Positions 45,446 to 56,395 of a stretch of 64,000 nt of DNA are shown piece after piece. This stretch comes from Mytilus californianus. Lineage: Eukaryota; Mollusca; Bivalvia; Mytilida; Mytilidae. Position 1 is the first letter of the stretch, and each line of letters starts with the position of its first letter. The position numbers and the translations under genes were made by a program. The stretch is taken from assembly GCF_021869535.1 (NCBI RefSeq), contig NW_026262679.1, positions 84,379,143 through 84,443,142 of the forward strand, read 5' to 3'. The notes below the pieces were generated by a model, which saw only the letters and a program-made list of their open reading frames with translations, had not been told where the DNA came from and did not search any database.

Positions 45446-45549
45446 ATTGTGATTTCAATCCTTTTTAACTTTAGAGGTTATTATGATTATTCGAACTCGA
45501 GTTTTCGATGTGACTTCCATAATTACAAAATAAAGATTGCTGTGTATGA

Positions 45550-46254
45550 ATTTGTTTGTCTTGGTTAGAGTAACTGTTAAGGACAACAGTTTATTTATAA
45601 TAACAGGAACAGTCATGAGACATAAACATAAAAGGAAAAGGATATAAAGAACAAATAAAAAAAAAAACTATATAAAGAAGCAAACAATGGAAATACCTTA
45701 ATCCTCTATAAATGTCCACAAAAAAATGACAATTAACTCAAATGGATCAAAGTTAAACCTATAATTTAATGTCAACTCACTCCTTTTATATAAAAAAGCT
45801 ATTATGTTTTTGAACGCGTGTCTTCAAGTTATGTTCAAGATATTACAAAAGAATGGATTAGTTTGTTTTAGTTAGTGACACTGTCAAGGACAACATCATT
45901 TTATCAGTTGTATAACCAAAGCATCAAATTACACGACCCCATAAAAACCTACATCTTCTTATATCTATATTCAATAAAAACATAAACAATAAGCTCTAAA
46001 AAAAAAAAGGTAAACTATGATTTCATATAATAGTTTTGTTTTCTTTCTGCTGCTTATGGTGACATATCATCAAGATTACAAAAACATTGACAAAAATATC
46101 ATGGAATGTTTGTGTGAGCCACGATTCATCAACATAGAAAAGTGTTTAATATAATACCTATATTGCATTTAATTCAATTATTTTAGATTGTATATATTGA
46201 ACGAATCAATATCTACATCGACCTTTGATAACATAACGTAAAGCAAAGTGTAAT
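45550..46254 (+). repeat. Old diverged relative of the 48.8-49.8 kb unit
   Basis: GAACGCGTGTCTTCAAGTTA, CAAGATATTACAAAAGA and ACACTGTCAAGGACAACA near 45817-45893 parallel GAACGCGTGTCCTCCTAGTG, CAAGATATTACAAAACAGA and TGTCAAGGACGATAG at 49095-49190. As in the younger copies it leads into the 31-bp minisatellite. Confidence 0.5.
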
Positions 46255-46470
46255 GCGCCAGTGGTCTCCGATGTTGATTTTAATCATAATGTGGTCTCTG
46301 GTGTTATACCTTTATCATAATGTTCAGCGTTGTGACACATATATAGTAATGTCTCTCTTTAATACCTATATTGAAGTGTGTTCTCCGGTGTATTACCTAA
46401 ATAATGATTTGGTCTCCAAGCAATAATCTAAATTCGAATGTTTTCTCTGTTTGATATATCCGTGTTCACT
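46255..46470 (+). repeat. 31-bp minisatellite, block 1 (degenerate)
   Basis: CAGTGGTCTCCGATG, ATGTGGTCTCTGGTGTTATA, GTGTTCTCCGGTGTATTACC and GATTTGGTCTCCAAGC at about 30-bp spacing match the unit GTGTGGTCTCCGGTGTAATA + CCTATATTATA. Confidence 0.7.
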
Positions 46471-46989
46471 AAACACACAAGAATAGAGGATCATAGAGAA
46501 CTAGTTTGGATTTACATTCCAAAATTGAACCAAATGAACAGCTCCGTCGAAAAGGGGATTTTTTTTCTCTTTGTAGTATATTTTAGTGGTGAGTTGGCCT
46601 TGTGAAATAGTTATTTCGCAGCTCCCGGTAATAGACCACTTTCGAGTTATGTCCTTTACCGGAAAAGTTCGTCAATTATGCGCGCCTTTATGACGTCATT
46701 TACCAGATAGAGGGGACCTCCCGTACCCCTGCACTATTAAAGTTCATAAAGCGTTTTCGTGATCGTCATTATGCAGGCTATTCTAGAAATACTGTTTGTT
46801 CCGTAGGTACTAAATCATAATTCCCTAATGACAGCAGTGCTGATTAGCAATTATTAGAATTTAATTTGCATAATAGTTCGTGCTATATAGCATCATATTT
46901 TTTTAACCGCTCGCTCAACATGGGAAGGAAGTGACGATGCCCCTAAACGCACGAATGATGTTCACTAAAACCAAAGTTTTTGACGGAAA
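46471..46989. other. Spacer
   Basis: 46590-46800 is locally less AT-rich (CTTTATGACGTCATTTACCA, AGAGGGGACCTCCCGTACCC) and looks like part of another dispersed repeat, but only one copy is visible here. Confidence 0.4.
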
Positions 46990-47135
46990 TGCAACCCTCC
47001 CCCTAAACTTCAAGCAAATGTGGAATAAACAAACACACAGAAATACGCACAGTAAAACTCAGTTTAGAAGAAGTCCCAGTCCCAGTCCGATCTGAGAACA
47101 TGTAACAGAAGAAACAAAGCAAAATGACAATGATC
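46990..47135 (-). repeat. Naiad-2 3'-tail fragment
   Basis: ACCCTCCCCCTAAACTTCAA, AGTAAAACTCAGTTTAGAAG and TCCGATCTGAGAACATG match 59500-59640 and 22510-22620. Confidence 0.75.
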
Positions 47136-47559
47136 AATTGCCCCCACGCCGAAAAAATTTCAATAGTTCAGTAAAGAAATAAATGATTGCTCCATGTGGA
47201 CTTAGAAAAAAACCCCAAATGAATGTAAATTCTAGGTTATTGTAGGTATATTAGTAGTTGCATACACATGCTGGTGGTTTCCTTCATATATTTGACCAAT
47301 CAGAAGTCAAAATTGGGTCTTCCAATCTTGATTTCATCCAATCAAATAGTGGGAATTAAATTTTATGTTAACAAAAATATCTGGAGATTTTGATGGAAGG
47401 GATAAGTGCGGACAAGGCTCTAATTCATTGAATATCATTTATGTCTTAAAATTCGCTCACATTAATAGGATTATGCAGGTATGGTGATGATCAAATTTAT
47501 ATCAGGGCATCATATTGTTTGTCTTATGTGTAATGCATTCAAAGATTTTAGATCTCCGT

Positions 47560-47870
47560 GCTAGTAAAAAGTAAAATATCAAAAATACCGTATTCAAAGA
47601 AAAATTCGAAACGGAAAGTCCCTTATGAAATGGCAAAATCAAAAACTCAAACACATTAAACGAATGGAAATCAGCTGTCATATTCATGACTTGGTACAGG
47701 CATTTCCTTATGTAGAAAATGGTGGATTAAACCTGATTTTATAGCTAGCCAAACTTCTTACTTGTATGACAGTCATAGGCCATTCTATTATATTGACAAC
47801 AATGTGTGAGCAAAACAAACAGACATAACATGTGAAAATGTCAAAAATTGGGGTACAGCAATCAACATTG
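47560..47870 (-). repeat. R3 copy in duplication copy 1
   Basis: Orthologous in position to 60230-60545, so the R3 insertion predates the duplication. GGTACAGGCATTTCCTTATG, TGGTGGATTAAACCTGATTT and CTTACTTGTATGACAGTC. Confidence 0.75.
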
Positions 47871-47952
47871 TGTCATAATCTTAATCACTATAAAAACAAA
47901 TAACTATATAAATAAAGAAAAACAAAATGGCATATAGACACTCTACAGACAA

Positions 47953-48828
47953 AGTCCAAGAGCAAATATAAGTAAGACACCCACATTTACAGGTTTTCCA
48001 TATACATGTATTCATATAGCACGAACATATCTTAGTTACCCGAAACCATAAATTTTATTTGAATATAAGCTTGAATGATTTTTCAGGAAAAGTAAATCAC
48101 AAATCAATAAAATTTTAAAGATTGGTATAATAATTGGTTTCTGCCACCTGAATATGTCTCATTATACAATGTTGATGTGTTTGCTTTCCGGGGGTGGATG
48201 GGTGCTGTTGGGAGGGGGAATTCTATTGTTATTTTAACAATTATAGTTTATTCCCAATTCATAGTCATATTTTTTATCATTATTTTACCTGACAAAAATA
48301 CTTAATTCTACTATTAAATCAAGAAGACTCTGCAAAAATATTTTATCATTTTATCTAGAAAATGTATTGAATTTGGAAAATATTCCAAAAAAATAATACA
48401 AACATATTTATTATTTTGACAAATTATCGATAACATTTTAAATTGTTGGTACATTCTGAAAAAAAATGTAGAAAGTAAACTAAAAGCCAAGCTTTTCAAT
48501 GGCATAATTTGAAAAGTAATCAGCATCCAAACTAGCATTTTCTTCTTTCAAAAAATAATCAATTTTTTCCAGTATATTTGGTGAGAGGCACATACATGTG
48601 GACTACAGACACACTATAAAGAAAATGAAGACATCACTCGACTTTTACGACGAGCCGCAGTATTAACTTTCGTTCCATCCCCACCTTGTTGAGGATGTTG
48701 GCCTACAACTTTAGAAGACATTGGTGAAGCTGACAACATACCCGCTACAACATCATTTACTGATTATAAATATTCATCCGGTGCAGTGAAATTGGTACCT
48801 TAAATGAAGCTGTGACACTGTTAACATT
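47953..48828. other. Segment only in duplication copy 1
   Basis: Copy 2 passes straight from ACAAAGTACAAAG to ATTCAAGGACATT, while copy 1 has about 880 bp between. It ends with an R2-type scrap (CCGGTGCAGTGAAATTGGTA near 48778). The direction of change (insertion or deletion) is undecided. A short G-rich run (GGGGGTGGATGGGTGC) lies at about 48190. Confidence 0.6.
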
Positions 48829-49515
48829 TGGAAAGATTCAAGGACATTTAAAATCTTACCCTGATATAAAATATATATTAAGTGGATTATTACCCTATCT
48901 ATCTTCTCAAGCGATAAGAGGATTCAAATACTATGCCAGTAAGACTTAGTGACAATAAGCTCCAATATATATTTTAATAGTCAGCATATGTTGTCAAATA
49001 ATGATTATCAACAAACGAATTAGAACTCATAAAAGTTTATCCTATAATTTTATGTAGGCTCACTCGTACTTTAACTTACTAACTTATTATTTGAACGCGT
49101 GTCCTCCTAGTGACTTACAAGATATTACAAAACAGATTGTTCTGTATGGATTACTTTGTCTTACATAGTGTGATCTGTCAAGGACGATAGTTTATAAGAA
49201 TTGAATATTAACAACTGAAACAAAATTAAAATAAACTAAACAAAAAATAAAGAACTAAATAAAAAAAAACGACAAAGATCAACAGTCAGATGACCTTTTT
49301 TTTTTTTTTTTATGTTTACCTTCTGATGCTTTGTACGATGCATAACGTGTAAACCGATTATAGGTTATTCAATCTAAACAATTGTTGTGCCAGTTGTGTC
49401 TATATGGTTGAGTTGAAATAACTAATCGTATATGTATGTAAATGTAACGTTTTAAATCGTTCAAATAGCTGAAAAAAATCAAGATGAAAATATCTAATAT
49501 ACATCTACAGTAAAA

Positions 49516-49732
49516 AGAGGGACGAAAGATACCAAAAGGACAGTCAAACTCATAGATCGAAAACAAACTGACAACGCCATGGCCAAAAATAAAAAGACAA
49601 ACAGACAAATAATAGTACAGATGACACAACATAGAAAACAAAAGACTAAGCAACACGAACCCCAACAAAAACTGGAGGTGATCTCAGGTGCTCCGGAAGG
49701 GTAAGCAGATCCTGCTCCACATGTGGCACCCG
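49516..49732 (-). mobile_element. Naiad-1 3'-tail retro-insertion with empty site
   Basis: Minus-strand reading: GACGGGTGCCACATGTGGAG, CAGGATCTGCTTACCC, TTCCGGAGCACCTGAGATCA, GTTGTCAGTTTGTTTTCGAT and CTTTTGGTATCTTTCGTCCC. Flanks are CTACAGTAA on the left and GTAATTTATGACAG on the right; copy 2 at about 62850 reads CTACAGTAATTTATGGCAG with no insert. The 4-bp GTAA is the likely target duplication. This fixes the unit at about 217 bp and shows it moves after the duplication. The hydrophobic minus frame over it is not a gene. Confidence 0.8.
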
Positions 49733-49799
49733 TCGTAATTTATGACAGCGTATGATAACAATCGTATGTTACTAAATGAGATCTATACTATATTATGAT

Positions 49800-49949
49800 T
49801 TATGTGCCGTGTTTCTTTCAAACAAAATTATGAACGGACGATGACCTTCCCCCAGCTGATTTAAGATTTAATGTGTGTTAGAAGCATCTCCGCGCTACTA
49901 ATCAAACCTGTTATGTAAACAGATCCAGAACGTCTGATGAAGTAATTTA

Positions 49950-49991
<42 letters not shown>

Positions 49992-51123
49992 CCAATGGAA
50001 AAAATCAAAATAAATCAAAAATGAAAAATATATATTTACATAACAAATTAAAAACACAATAAATAAAATACAAATATAAAAATTATAAAAATTGGCGTTA
50101 CGGGCAACATGCTTATGATTGATATGTATTTAAAAAATAAATAACATACATATCTCAATAAAGAACTTAAATTCACATCATTCGAGCATCTATCGCTGCA
50201 ACTGTAATAGACGATAGAGTGTAGCTTGTAGATGTATTACTGTGACTTCAAATAACTTAGACCATAAGAGAAAGTTATGAGCCGCTTGAGTATACATCTA
50301 ACAGAAACATAACTCGTACAGTATTAAATGAAACCTCAAACAATGTGAACTTAATAGCAAAGAGAGCCTTTAATAGAGAAAATTGACAAGAGCTCAAAGC
50401 ATTATTCGAAGAACACGTGTTACTTCGAAATATTATACCGCTCTATGCGTGACATGTTGAGCGCTGGCCCATCCCATGTCAAACATAGGTAACTCAAGTA
50501 TATTTAATACCTACTCTAAAATTATATACCTGCATGTTGAGTGCTGGCCCAGCCCATGCTTAGAGGGTATGGGCTCACTTTGCAACCTGAGACGGATAAC
50601 CTCGAATGAAAAAAACATTTGCGCACTAAAACATGTATCCAAAAGAACTGTCAAATGGACAAACAAATGATTCGTTCACCCGACAAGAGGGCTGCCTAGT
50701 TACCCGTTTTATTCAGGGCTGCCTGAGAACTCAGGTAAAAATTTTGTGACAAGTAAAGAATGGGTAACATCCATTATTACATTGCCCTCATAGCATGTTG
50801 CCAAAGCACAAACCACAATCTCGGAGGTGTTAGGGGTGGATGGCGGGTCAATAAATACAGAATAAAATTGTTACAAAAATAAACATGTATATCGATTTCC
50901 TTTACAAAATTTCAACTGCTACTTAAAACAAACTTTCTGATAACTACAGACAATGTTGGGGAGGAGTGACCTCAAGGTTGACACGCCTGATTTATCAGAT
51001 AAAGTAGACTGCTGTAAAACAATTTGCAGACATCAATAAATAAGTAAAGATTAAGAAAAAAGTAACAAATGGCAGCTGCGAGGACATAAACACTTATATA
51101 AACTTTAATTAATGGACATTAAT
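49800..51123. other. Segment only in duplication copy 1
   Basis: About 1.3 kb absent from copy 2. Holds an (AAT)n microsatellite (49949-49990) and a pair of direct blocks, TTGAGCGCTGGCCCATCCCA (50458) and TTGAGTGCTGGCCCAGCCCA (50538). No gene is recognised. Confidence 0.55.
49949..49990. repeat. (AAT)n microsatellite
   Basis: About 14 perfect AAT units. Confidence 0.95.
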
Positions 51124-51229
51124 ACACATATGTTCTCCGGTGTAATATCACTTGGTAATGATGTATATATGTTATTATGTAGTCTCCGGATAAATACATA
51201 TGTCACAGTGTGGTTTCTGGTGTAAAAAC

Positions 51230-51671
51230 TAGGGATGTCAACTCGGTGAAGATTTACTTATCGAGTGATCGTTGGACTTACTGAGAGATACTCGAGTACT
51301 CGCTCGGTAAAACATTTACAAAATGAAAACACAAAATTATACCCATGTTATTTATTGTGGGCCGTTGTCTTATGAACGTAAAACCCTCAACATTATTACG
51401 TAGGACTAGATAATAGTCCAAGGAATGTTATATCATAATTACTAGCTCATTTATTACATGTACTAATTAGGTAAACTGGCAATAATCTGATCAAGAAATT
51501 AATTAATATCTATTGAAAAATGTTTACTCAAACAACAGCATTTGGGATTCTTAAGCTAAAGAAAGAAACAACATTCTAACAGGAAACCGATTAGTCGAGT
51601 ATCATTTTGGTATTCGATACTCGGCACTTCCGAGCGATACTCGAGTACTCGAGTACTCGTTGACAGCCCTA
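51230..51671. mobile_element. hAT-type MITE, 442 bp
   Basis: Left end TAGGGATGTCAACTCGGTG; right end in reverse TAGGGCTGTCAACGAGTAC. Both subterminal regions carry ACTCGAGTACTCG-type palindromes. An exact 8-bp duplication, GTAAAAAC, flanks it (51222-51229, 51672-51679). TAGGG-like ends with 8-bp duplications fit the hAT superfamily. Duplication copy 2 shows the uninterrupted site near 63000 (GTTTAAAAACCCTTATTG). There is no transposase frame, so it was mobilised in trans. Confidence 0.9.
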
Positions 51672-52301
51672 GTAAAAACCCTTATTGTATATGTTAAATT
51701 GTGGTTTCGGGTGTAATACCTACATTGTAACGGGTTATTATTAGGTGTGATACCTTTAGTTAAGTTGGAGCTCCATTTAATGCAATATGATAATTTGTTC
51801 TCTGGTGTAAAACCTATGTAAAAGTGTAGCCTTTGACGTAATACCTTTAATGATATGGTATCCGGCGTATAATTTATATTATTATGTAATGTCCGGTATG
51901 AAACATGTCAAAATGTAGGCTCCGGTGTATAACCCTTATTATAGTTTGATCTCCGATGAAATACCCTTATGATAATATGGATTTAAGTCTAGATAATAAA
52001 ATGGCCTCCGATTTCACAATTATAGCATAATGTAGCATCCGATGTAAAACCTATATCATCATGAGAGCTGGGGTTAAATATATATGTGATAGTATTGTCT
52101 CCGGTGTAATACCTATATCACAGTGTGGTCTCCAGTGTAATACATATGTAAAAGTGTGGTCTCCGATGAAATACCTATATTATAGTGTGGTCTCTGATGT
52201 AATACCGGTATTAAGATATCGTCTCCGGTGTTATACCTATATAGTAATATCTTTATCATAATGTGTACTCACGTTTTTACACCAACATAAGTATGTGGTC
52301 T

Positions 52302-52460
52302 CCAAGGGGCAGATTTAGAGGGCCCAGGGTGCCGCCCCCTTCATCTTTATGGAGCGTTATCTATGGTTAATCCAGACTTTTTATCGGTTCCACTACAAAT
52401 GTTGACTAGTTTGGGGGCCCTTGGGTCCCCCATTTTCAAAATCCTTGATCCGCATCTATC
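52302..52460. mobile_element. Small MITE with GGGGCAGAT/ATCCGCATC ends, copy 1
   Basis: Left AGGGGCAGATTTAGAGGGCC, right AATCCTTGATCCGCATCT, roughly inverted (GGGGCGGATCCAG type), with G/C-rich inner GGGCCC blocks. It is also present at 63637-63770 in the other duplicate, so it inserted before the duplication. Confidence 0.6.
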
Positions 52461-52700
52461 TCCTGTGTAATATCTATATTATAGTGTGGTTTACTGATAA
52501 ATACCGATATATTATTATGGTACCGGTGTAATAACTATGTTATGGTGTGACTTCCGATGTTTAATCCTTATTGTAATAATGTCTCTGCTAAATACTTATA
52601 TACTTATGTGGTCTACGGTGTAATAACTATGATCTAATGAAGTCTCTAATTTTAAAACCTTATCATAATGACATTTTATGGTCTTCGGTATTAGACCTAA

Positions 52701-53179
52701 CCTATAACTATAACGTGGAATCTGGTCCAAAAAGATTAATCCTAATACATGTATATATAATGAGTTTATATACCAATATCTTAATGCTAACTTTACGTCT
52801 TCGAGTTTACCTTTACTACCTGTATGAATAATCCGAAAAACAGTAAGACCTACAAAAAAACAAGACTCATGGAATTGCTCGAGAGCCACAATTGTTTCCT
52901 CTGTTATAATATTTAATTTCCCAAACATGAACTGAAAACATATGTTATTTATCAATATGACGAGGTAAATGATAACACATCAAATTACACAAAACTGTTT
53001 ATAACTTGATAGTTGAATATATATTTCGATGTGAAACACGAGAACATAAATATATGTGGGTTTTATATCTAATGTTTACCAATAGAGTTCTTAGGTGAAG
53101 CTGGTCGATCTAATATTAATAAAAATAATTTATGTGAGTAAAATTTGATGAAATGGCCATTAATTAGTAACGTGTGCAA
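52701..53179. other. Spacer with a possible exon on the minus strand
   Basis: The minus frame 52596-52955 contains a candidate 112-nt exon (52820-52931) between TTTTCAG and GTAGTA splice-like sites. No domain is recognised and support is weak. Confidence 0.2.
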
Positions 53180-53181
53180 TA

Positions 53182-56100
53182 CAGTACTTGCAACCTTAGG
53201 CGTTACTGTTTGACGCGAACTTGACTGATCGGTGAATGATCGGTGACGGATGTTTGACTGATCGATGACTGATCGGTGATCGATGACCCATAGAATCCGT
53301 CAGATACGTCAAATTAGCTATGTGGGAGTTACCGTGACAACGGTCAGCGATCGATCATTAAAGTAATTATGTGCAAGGATCGGACGGATACGTATATAAT
53401 TAAAATTCTTATGTAAAACGAACTCCACAGTATTTACATTCGATAAACGAGGACCTCTACGAAGACACCTTTACTTGTTAATTTGTAATCAACTTGGTCG
53501 CAATAACACATAAAAAAAATATATAAACTACTGTTCACGTATTATACTGTATAACTTCATATTCTCTTATTTTGATAGACAATGCAATCATTTCTTTTTT
53601 GTCATGGAAGTTATTGACCGCCATTGGATTTTTGTACTTTTTGTAGTTTAGGATTGGTTGTTTTTTCATAAAATTAAAAGAATATCAGAGAATATATACT
53701 AAAATTTTGTTCGCAATGTATAAAATTACTATTTTTTCTTCTTTTAATAAAAAATAATGCAATGTTATTTGTAACTAGTTATTTCAAAGGCCTCAAGATA
53801 AGTTTTTTATAAAAATTTTAAAAATGTAAGTAGAATTATAATACTTAAACTATTGTTTGTGTTGAATACATATACAATAGTTTCTTTATTTTGAAAGAGA
53901 TTATGAACCGCCATTTGATTTCAGTACTTTTTGTACATCAGGATTAGTTGTTTTTCAAAAATTATGCTGAATTTCAGGGAAAAGATACTAAATTTTTGTT
54001 CGTTGATGCTTAAAGATGCAAATATTTCTTCTTTTTTATCAGAAATAATGGAACGTCAATTGCAATCAGTAATTATTAATGCCTTTATATAAGTAATTTT
54101 GTATAAAATGTGAATAATTGAAGGATAAATATGCATAAACTTTTGTTTTTGTTGATTAAGAATGCAATCATTTCTTTATTTTAATGGAAATTATTGACCG
54201 CCATTAGATTTTGTACTTTTTGTAGTTCAGGATTGGTTGTTTTTCATAAAATTAAAAGAATATCAGAGAAAATATACTAAAATATTGTTCGCATTGTTTA
54301 AAATTGCCAATTTTTCTTTTAATGATAAAAAAAAATGCAATGTTATTTGTAACTAGTTATTTCAAAGGCCTCGAGATAAGTTTTTTTATAAGAGTTTTAA
54401 TAATGTAAGGAGAATAATACTTAAACTTTTGTTTGTGTTGAATACATATACAATAATTTCTTTATTATGATACCACCATTTGATTTCAGTACTTTTTGTA
54501 CATCAGGATTGGTTGTTTTTCACAAATTATGCTGAATTTCAGGGAAAAGATACTAAATTTTTGTTCGTGTTGCTTAAAAATGCAAATATTTCTTGTTTTA
54601 TATCAGAAATAATGCAACGTCAATTGCAATCAGTCATTATAAATGCCTTTAGATTAATAATTTTGTATAAAATGTGAATAATTGAAGGATAAATATTCAT
54701 AAGCTTTTGTTTTTGTTGAATAAAAATGCTATCATTTCTTTATTTTAATGGAAATTATTGACCGCCATTGGATTTTTGTACTTTTTGTAGTTCAGAATTG
54801 GTTGTTTTTCATAAAATTAAAAGAATATCAGAGAAAACATACTAAAATGTTGTTCGCATTGTTTAAAATTGCCAATTTTTCTTTTTTTGATAAAAAAAAT
54901 GCAATGTTTTTTGTAACTAGTTACTTCAAAGGCATCAAGATAAGATTTTTTATGAGAATTTTAAATATATAAGGCTTAAAATTTTGCTTGTGTGGAATAT
55001 GAATGCAATAATTTCTTTATTTTGATAGAAATTATGAATCGCCATTTGATTTCAGTACTTTTTGTACATTAGGATTGGTTGTTTTTCATAAAATATGCTG
55101 AATTTCAGGGAAAAGATGCTATGTTTCTGTTCGCGTTGCTTAAAAATGCAAATATTTCTTCTTTTTTATCAGAAATATTGCAACGTGAACTGCAATTAGT
55201 CATTATAAATGGCTTTAGATAAGTAATTTTGTATAAAATGTGAATAATTGAAGAATAAATATGCATAAACTTTTGTTTTTGTTGAAAAAGAATGCTATCA
55301 TTTCTTTATTTTAATGGAAATTATTGACCGCCATTGGATTTTTGTACTTTTTGTAGTTCAGAATTGGTTCTTTTTCATAAATTATGCTGAATTTCAGGGA
55401 AAAAGATACTAAATATTTGTTCTCGTTGCTTAAAAATGCAAATATTTCTTCTTTTATATCAGAAATAATGCAATGTCAATTGCAATAATGGGTTGTTTTT
55501 CACAAAATTAAATAATTATTAGAGAAAAGATACTAAAAGTCTTTCCCAGCAAGGATGTATAACTAACATACGTCCTTGTTCCCAGTTTTTAAACTCTAAC
55601 AAATTACCAATATTTCTTTTTTTTATAAAAAATGCAGCAATGTTATTTATAACTAGTTATTTTAAAGGCCTCCAGATAAGTTTTTTTATAAGAATTATAA
55701 GGATAACAATACTTAAAAATATTGAAAATAATACACAGAAATTGGCAATAAATGATCATGTCATTTCATTTTCCAGAGCATTTTCGGAAAAAAAATCCCA
55801 ATCGCGATAAAAATCGGTACCTCGAATGACCAAATAACACCGTTATTATCCAAATAACACTTGTAATGACCGAATAACACTTGAAATTTTAATATTAGCA
55901 CATATTGGTGACATTTAAACATTGTTTATTAAATAACATTATATTATAAGTGCATTTTAATTAAATGAAACGAAACTAAGATTCCGTAATTTGCATTAGT
56001 TCATCATGTGACGTAGTAGAGTTCAATCCGTCAGAAAGGTCTATCGGTCCGATCCGTCCGATCCGTCCGATCAGTCAAATATTTTTACTATAAGTCTGAC

Positions 56101-56201
56101 GGAATGGTGACGTGAGTTTGACGTGAACTTGACTGATCGGTGACTGATCGATGACCGCTGACTGATCGCTAAATTAGTAACGCCTAAGGTTGCAAGTACT
56201 G
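53182..56201. mobile_element. TA-flanked element with Tc1/mariner-type ends, 3.0 kb
   Basis: Perfect 26-bp inverted ends beginning CAGTACTTGCAACCTTAGGC and continuing GTTACT, flanked by TA on both sides (53180-53181, 56202-56203). CAGT ends next to TA fit the IS630-Tc1-mariner group. Subterminal regions carry many copies of TGACTGATCGGTGA and GATCCGTC in both orientations (53220-53330; 56040-56165). No transposase is present; the interior is mainly a ~290-bp satellite (53590-55700). The left half of the interior (53330-53580) and 55700-56030 are AT-rich and unassigned. It is non-autonomous; the family is inferred from ends only. Confidence 0.8.
53590..55710 (+). repeat. Satellite of two alternating ~290-bp monomers
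   Basis: Monomers start with ACCGCCAT or a variant at 53617, 53907, 54197, 54472, 54761, 55038 and 55327 (spacing 275-290). Type A continues TGGATTTTTGTACTTTTTGT and GTTATTTGTAACTAGTTATT; type B continues TTGATTTCAGTACTTTTTGT and AATTATGCTGAATTTCAGGG. They alternate A-B-A-B-A-B, then the unit at 55327 starts as A and turns into B near 55375, followed by a partial A. This is a dimeric higher-order repeat of about 570-580 bp. Confidence 0.85.
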
Positions 56202-56264
56202 TATCTGTCTGGTGCCATCAAATACTGCTATTTCACTGCTATATCACCGTGGCACATATTTAAT

Positions 56265-56395
56265 TTTTAATGCTCTTCAACTTTGTAAATGATTTTGACA
56301 TTCCAACTGTTCAAAATGTTAAGGCCACTGACTAGTCTTATGTAAAACAAACGCGCGTCTCGGGTATTAAATTATAAATCTAGTATCTTATAATA
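56265..56395 (+). repeat. R2 copy
   Basis: AATGCTCTTCAACTTTGTAA, CCACTGACTAGTCTTATGTA, AAACAAACGCGCGTCTCGGG and AAATCTAGTATCTTA. Confidence 0.75.

Larger units (their letters stand above)
51124..52670 (+). repeat. 31-bp minisatellite, block 2
   Basis: Units such as GTGTGGTCTCCAGTGTAATA + CATATGTAAAA and GTGTGGTCTCCGATGAAATA + CCTATATTATA are exactly 31 bp. The array is split by the hAT MITE (51230-51671) and a small GGGGCAGAT-ended MITE (52302-52460). It corresponds unit by unit to 62925-64000, so it was copied as a block. The frame at 52061-52261 only translates it. Confidence 0.85.
46990..52700 (+). repeat. Segmental duplication, copy 1
   Basis: Direct copy of about 59500-64000+. Aligned blocks: 46990-47135 with 59500-59640 (Naiad-2 tail); 47141-47950 with 59783-60570 plus 62053-62105; 48829-49515 and 49733-49800 with 62104-62925; 51124-52700 with 62925-64000. 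Copy 1 alone has 47953-48828, 49516-49732, about 49800-51124 and the hAT MITE at 51230-51671. Long exact stretches such as GATTCAAGGACATTTAAAAT indicate a fairly recent event. It carries no gene. Confidence 0.85.

Noticed and set aside
52061..52261. Frame with a near-identical partner at 63385-63591, suggesting a conserved small protein
   Set aside because: Both are 31-bp minisatellite units within a segmental duplication; the period is not a multiple of three and similarity follows from the DNA copy.
54480..54972. Two similar plus-strand frames (65 and 74 codons)
   Set aside because: They translate A and B satellite monomers; stop codons vary between monomers.
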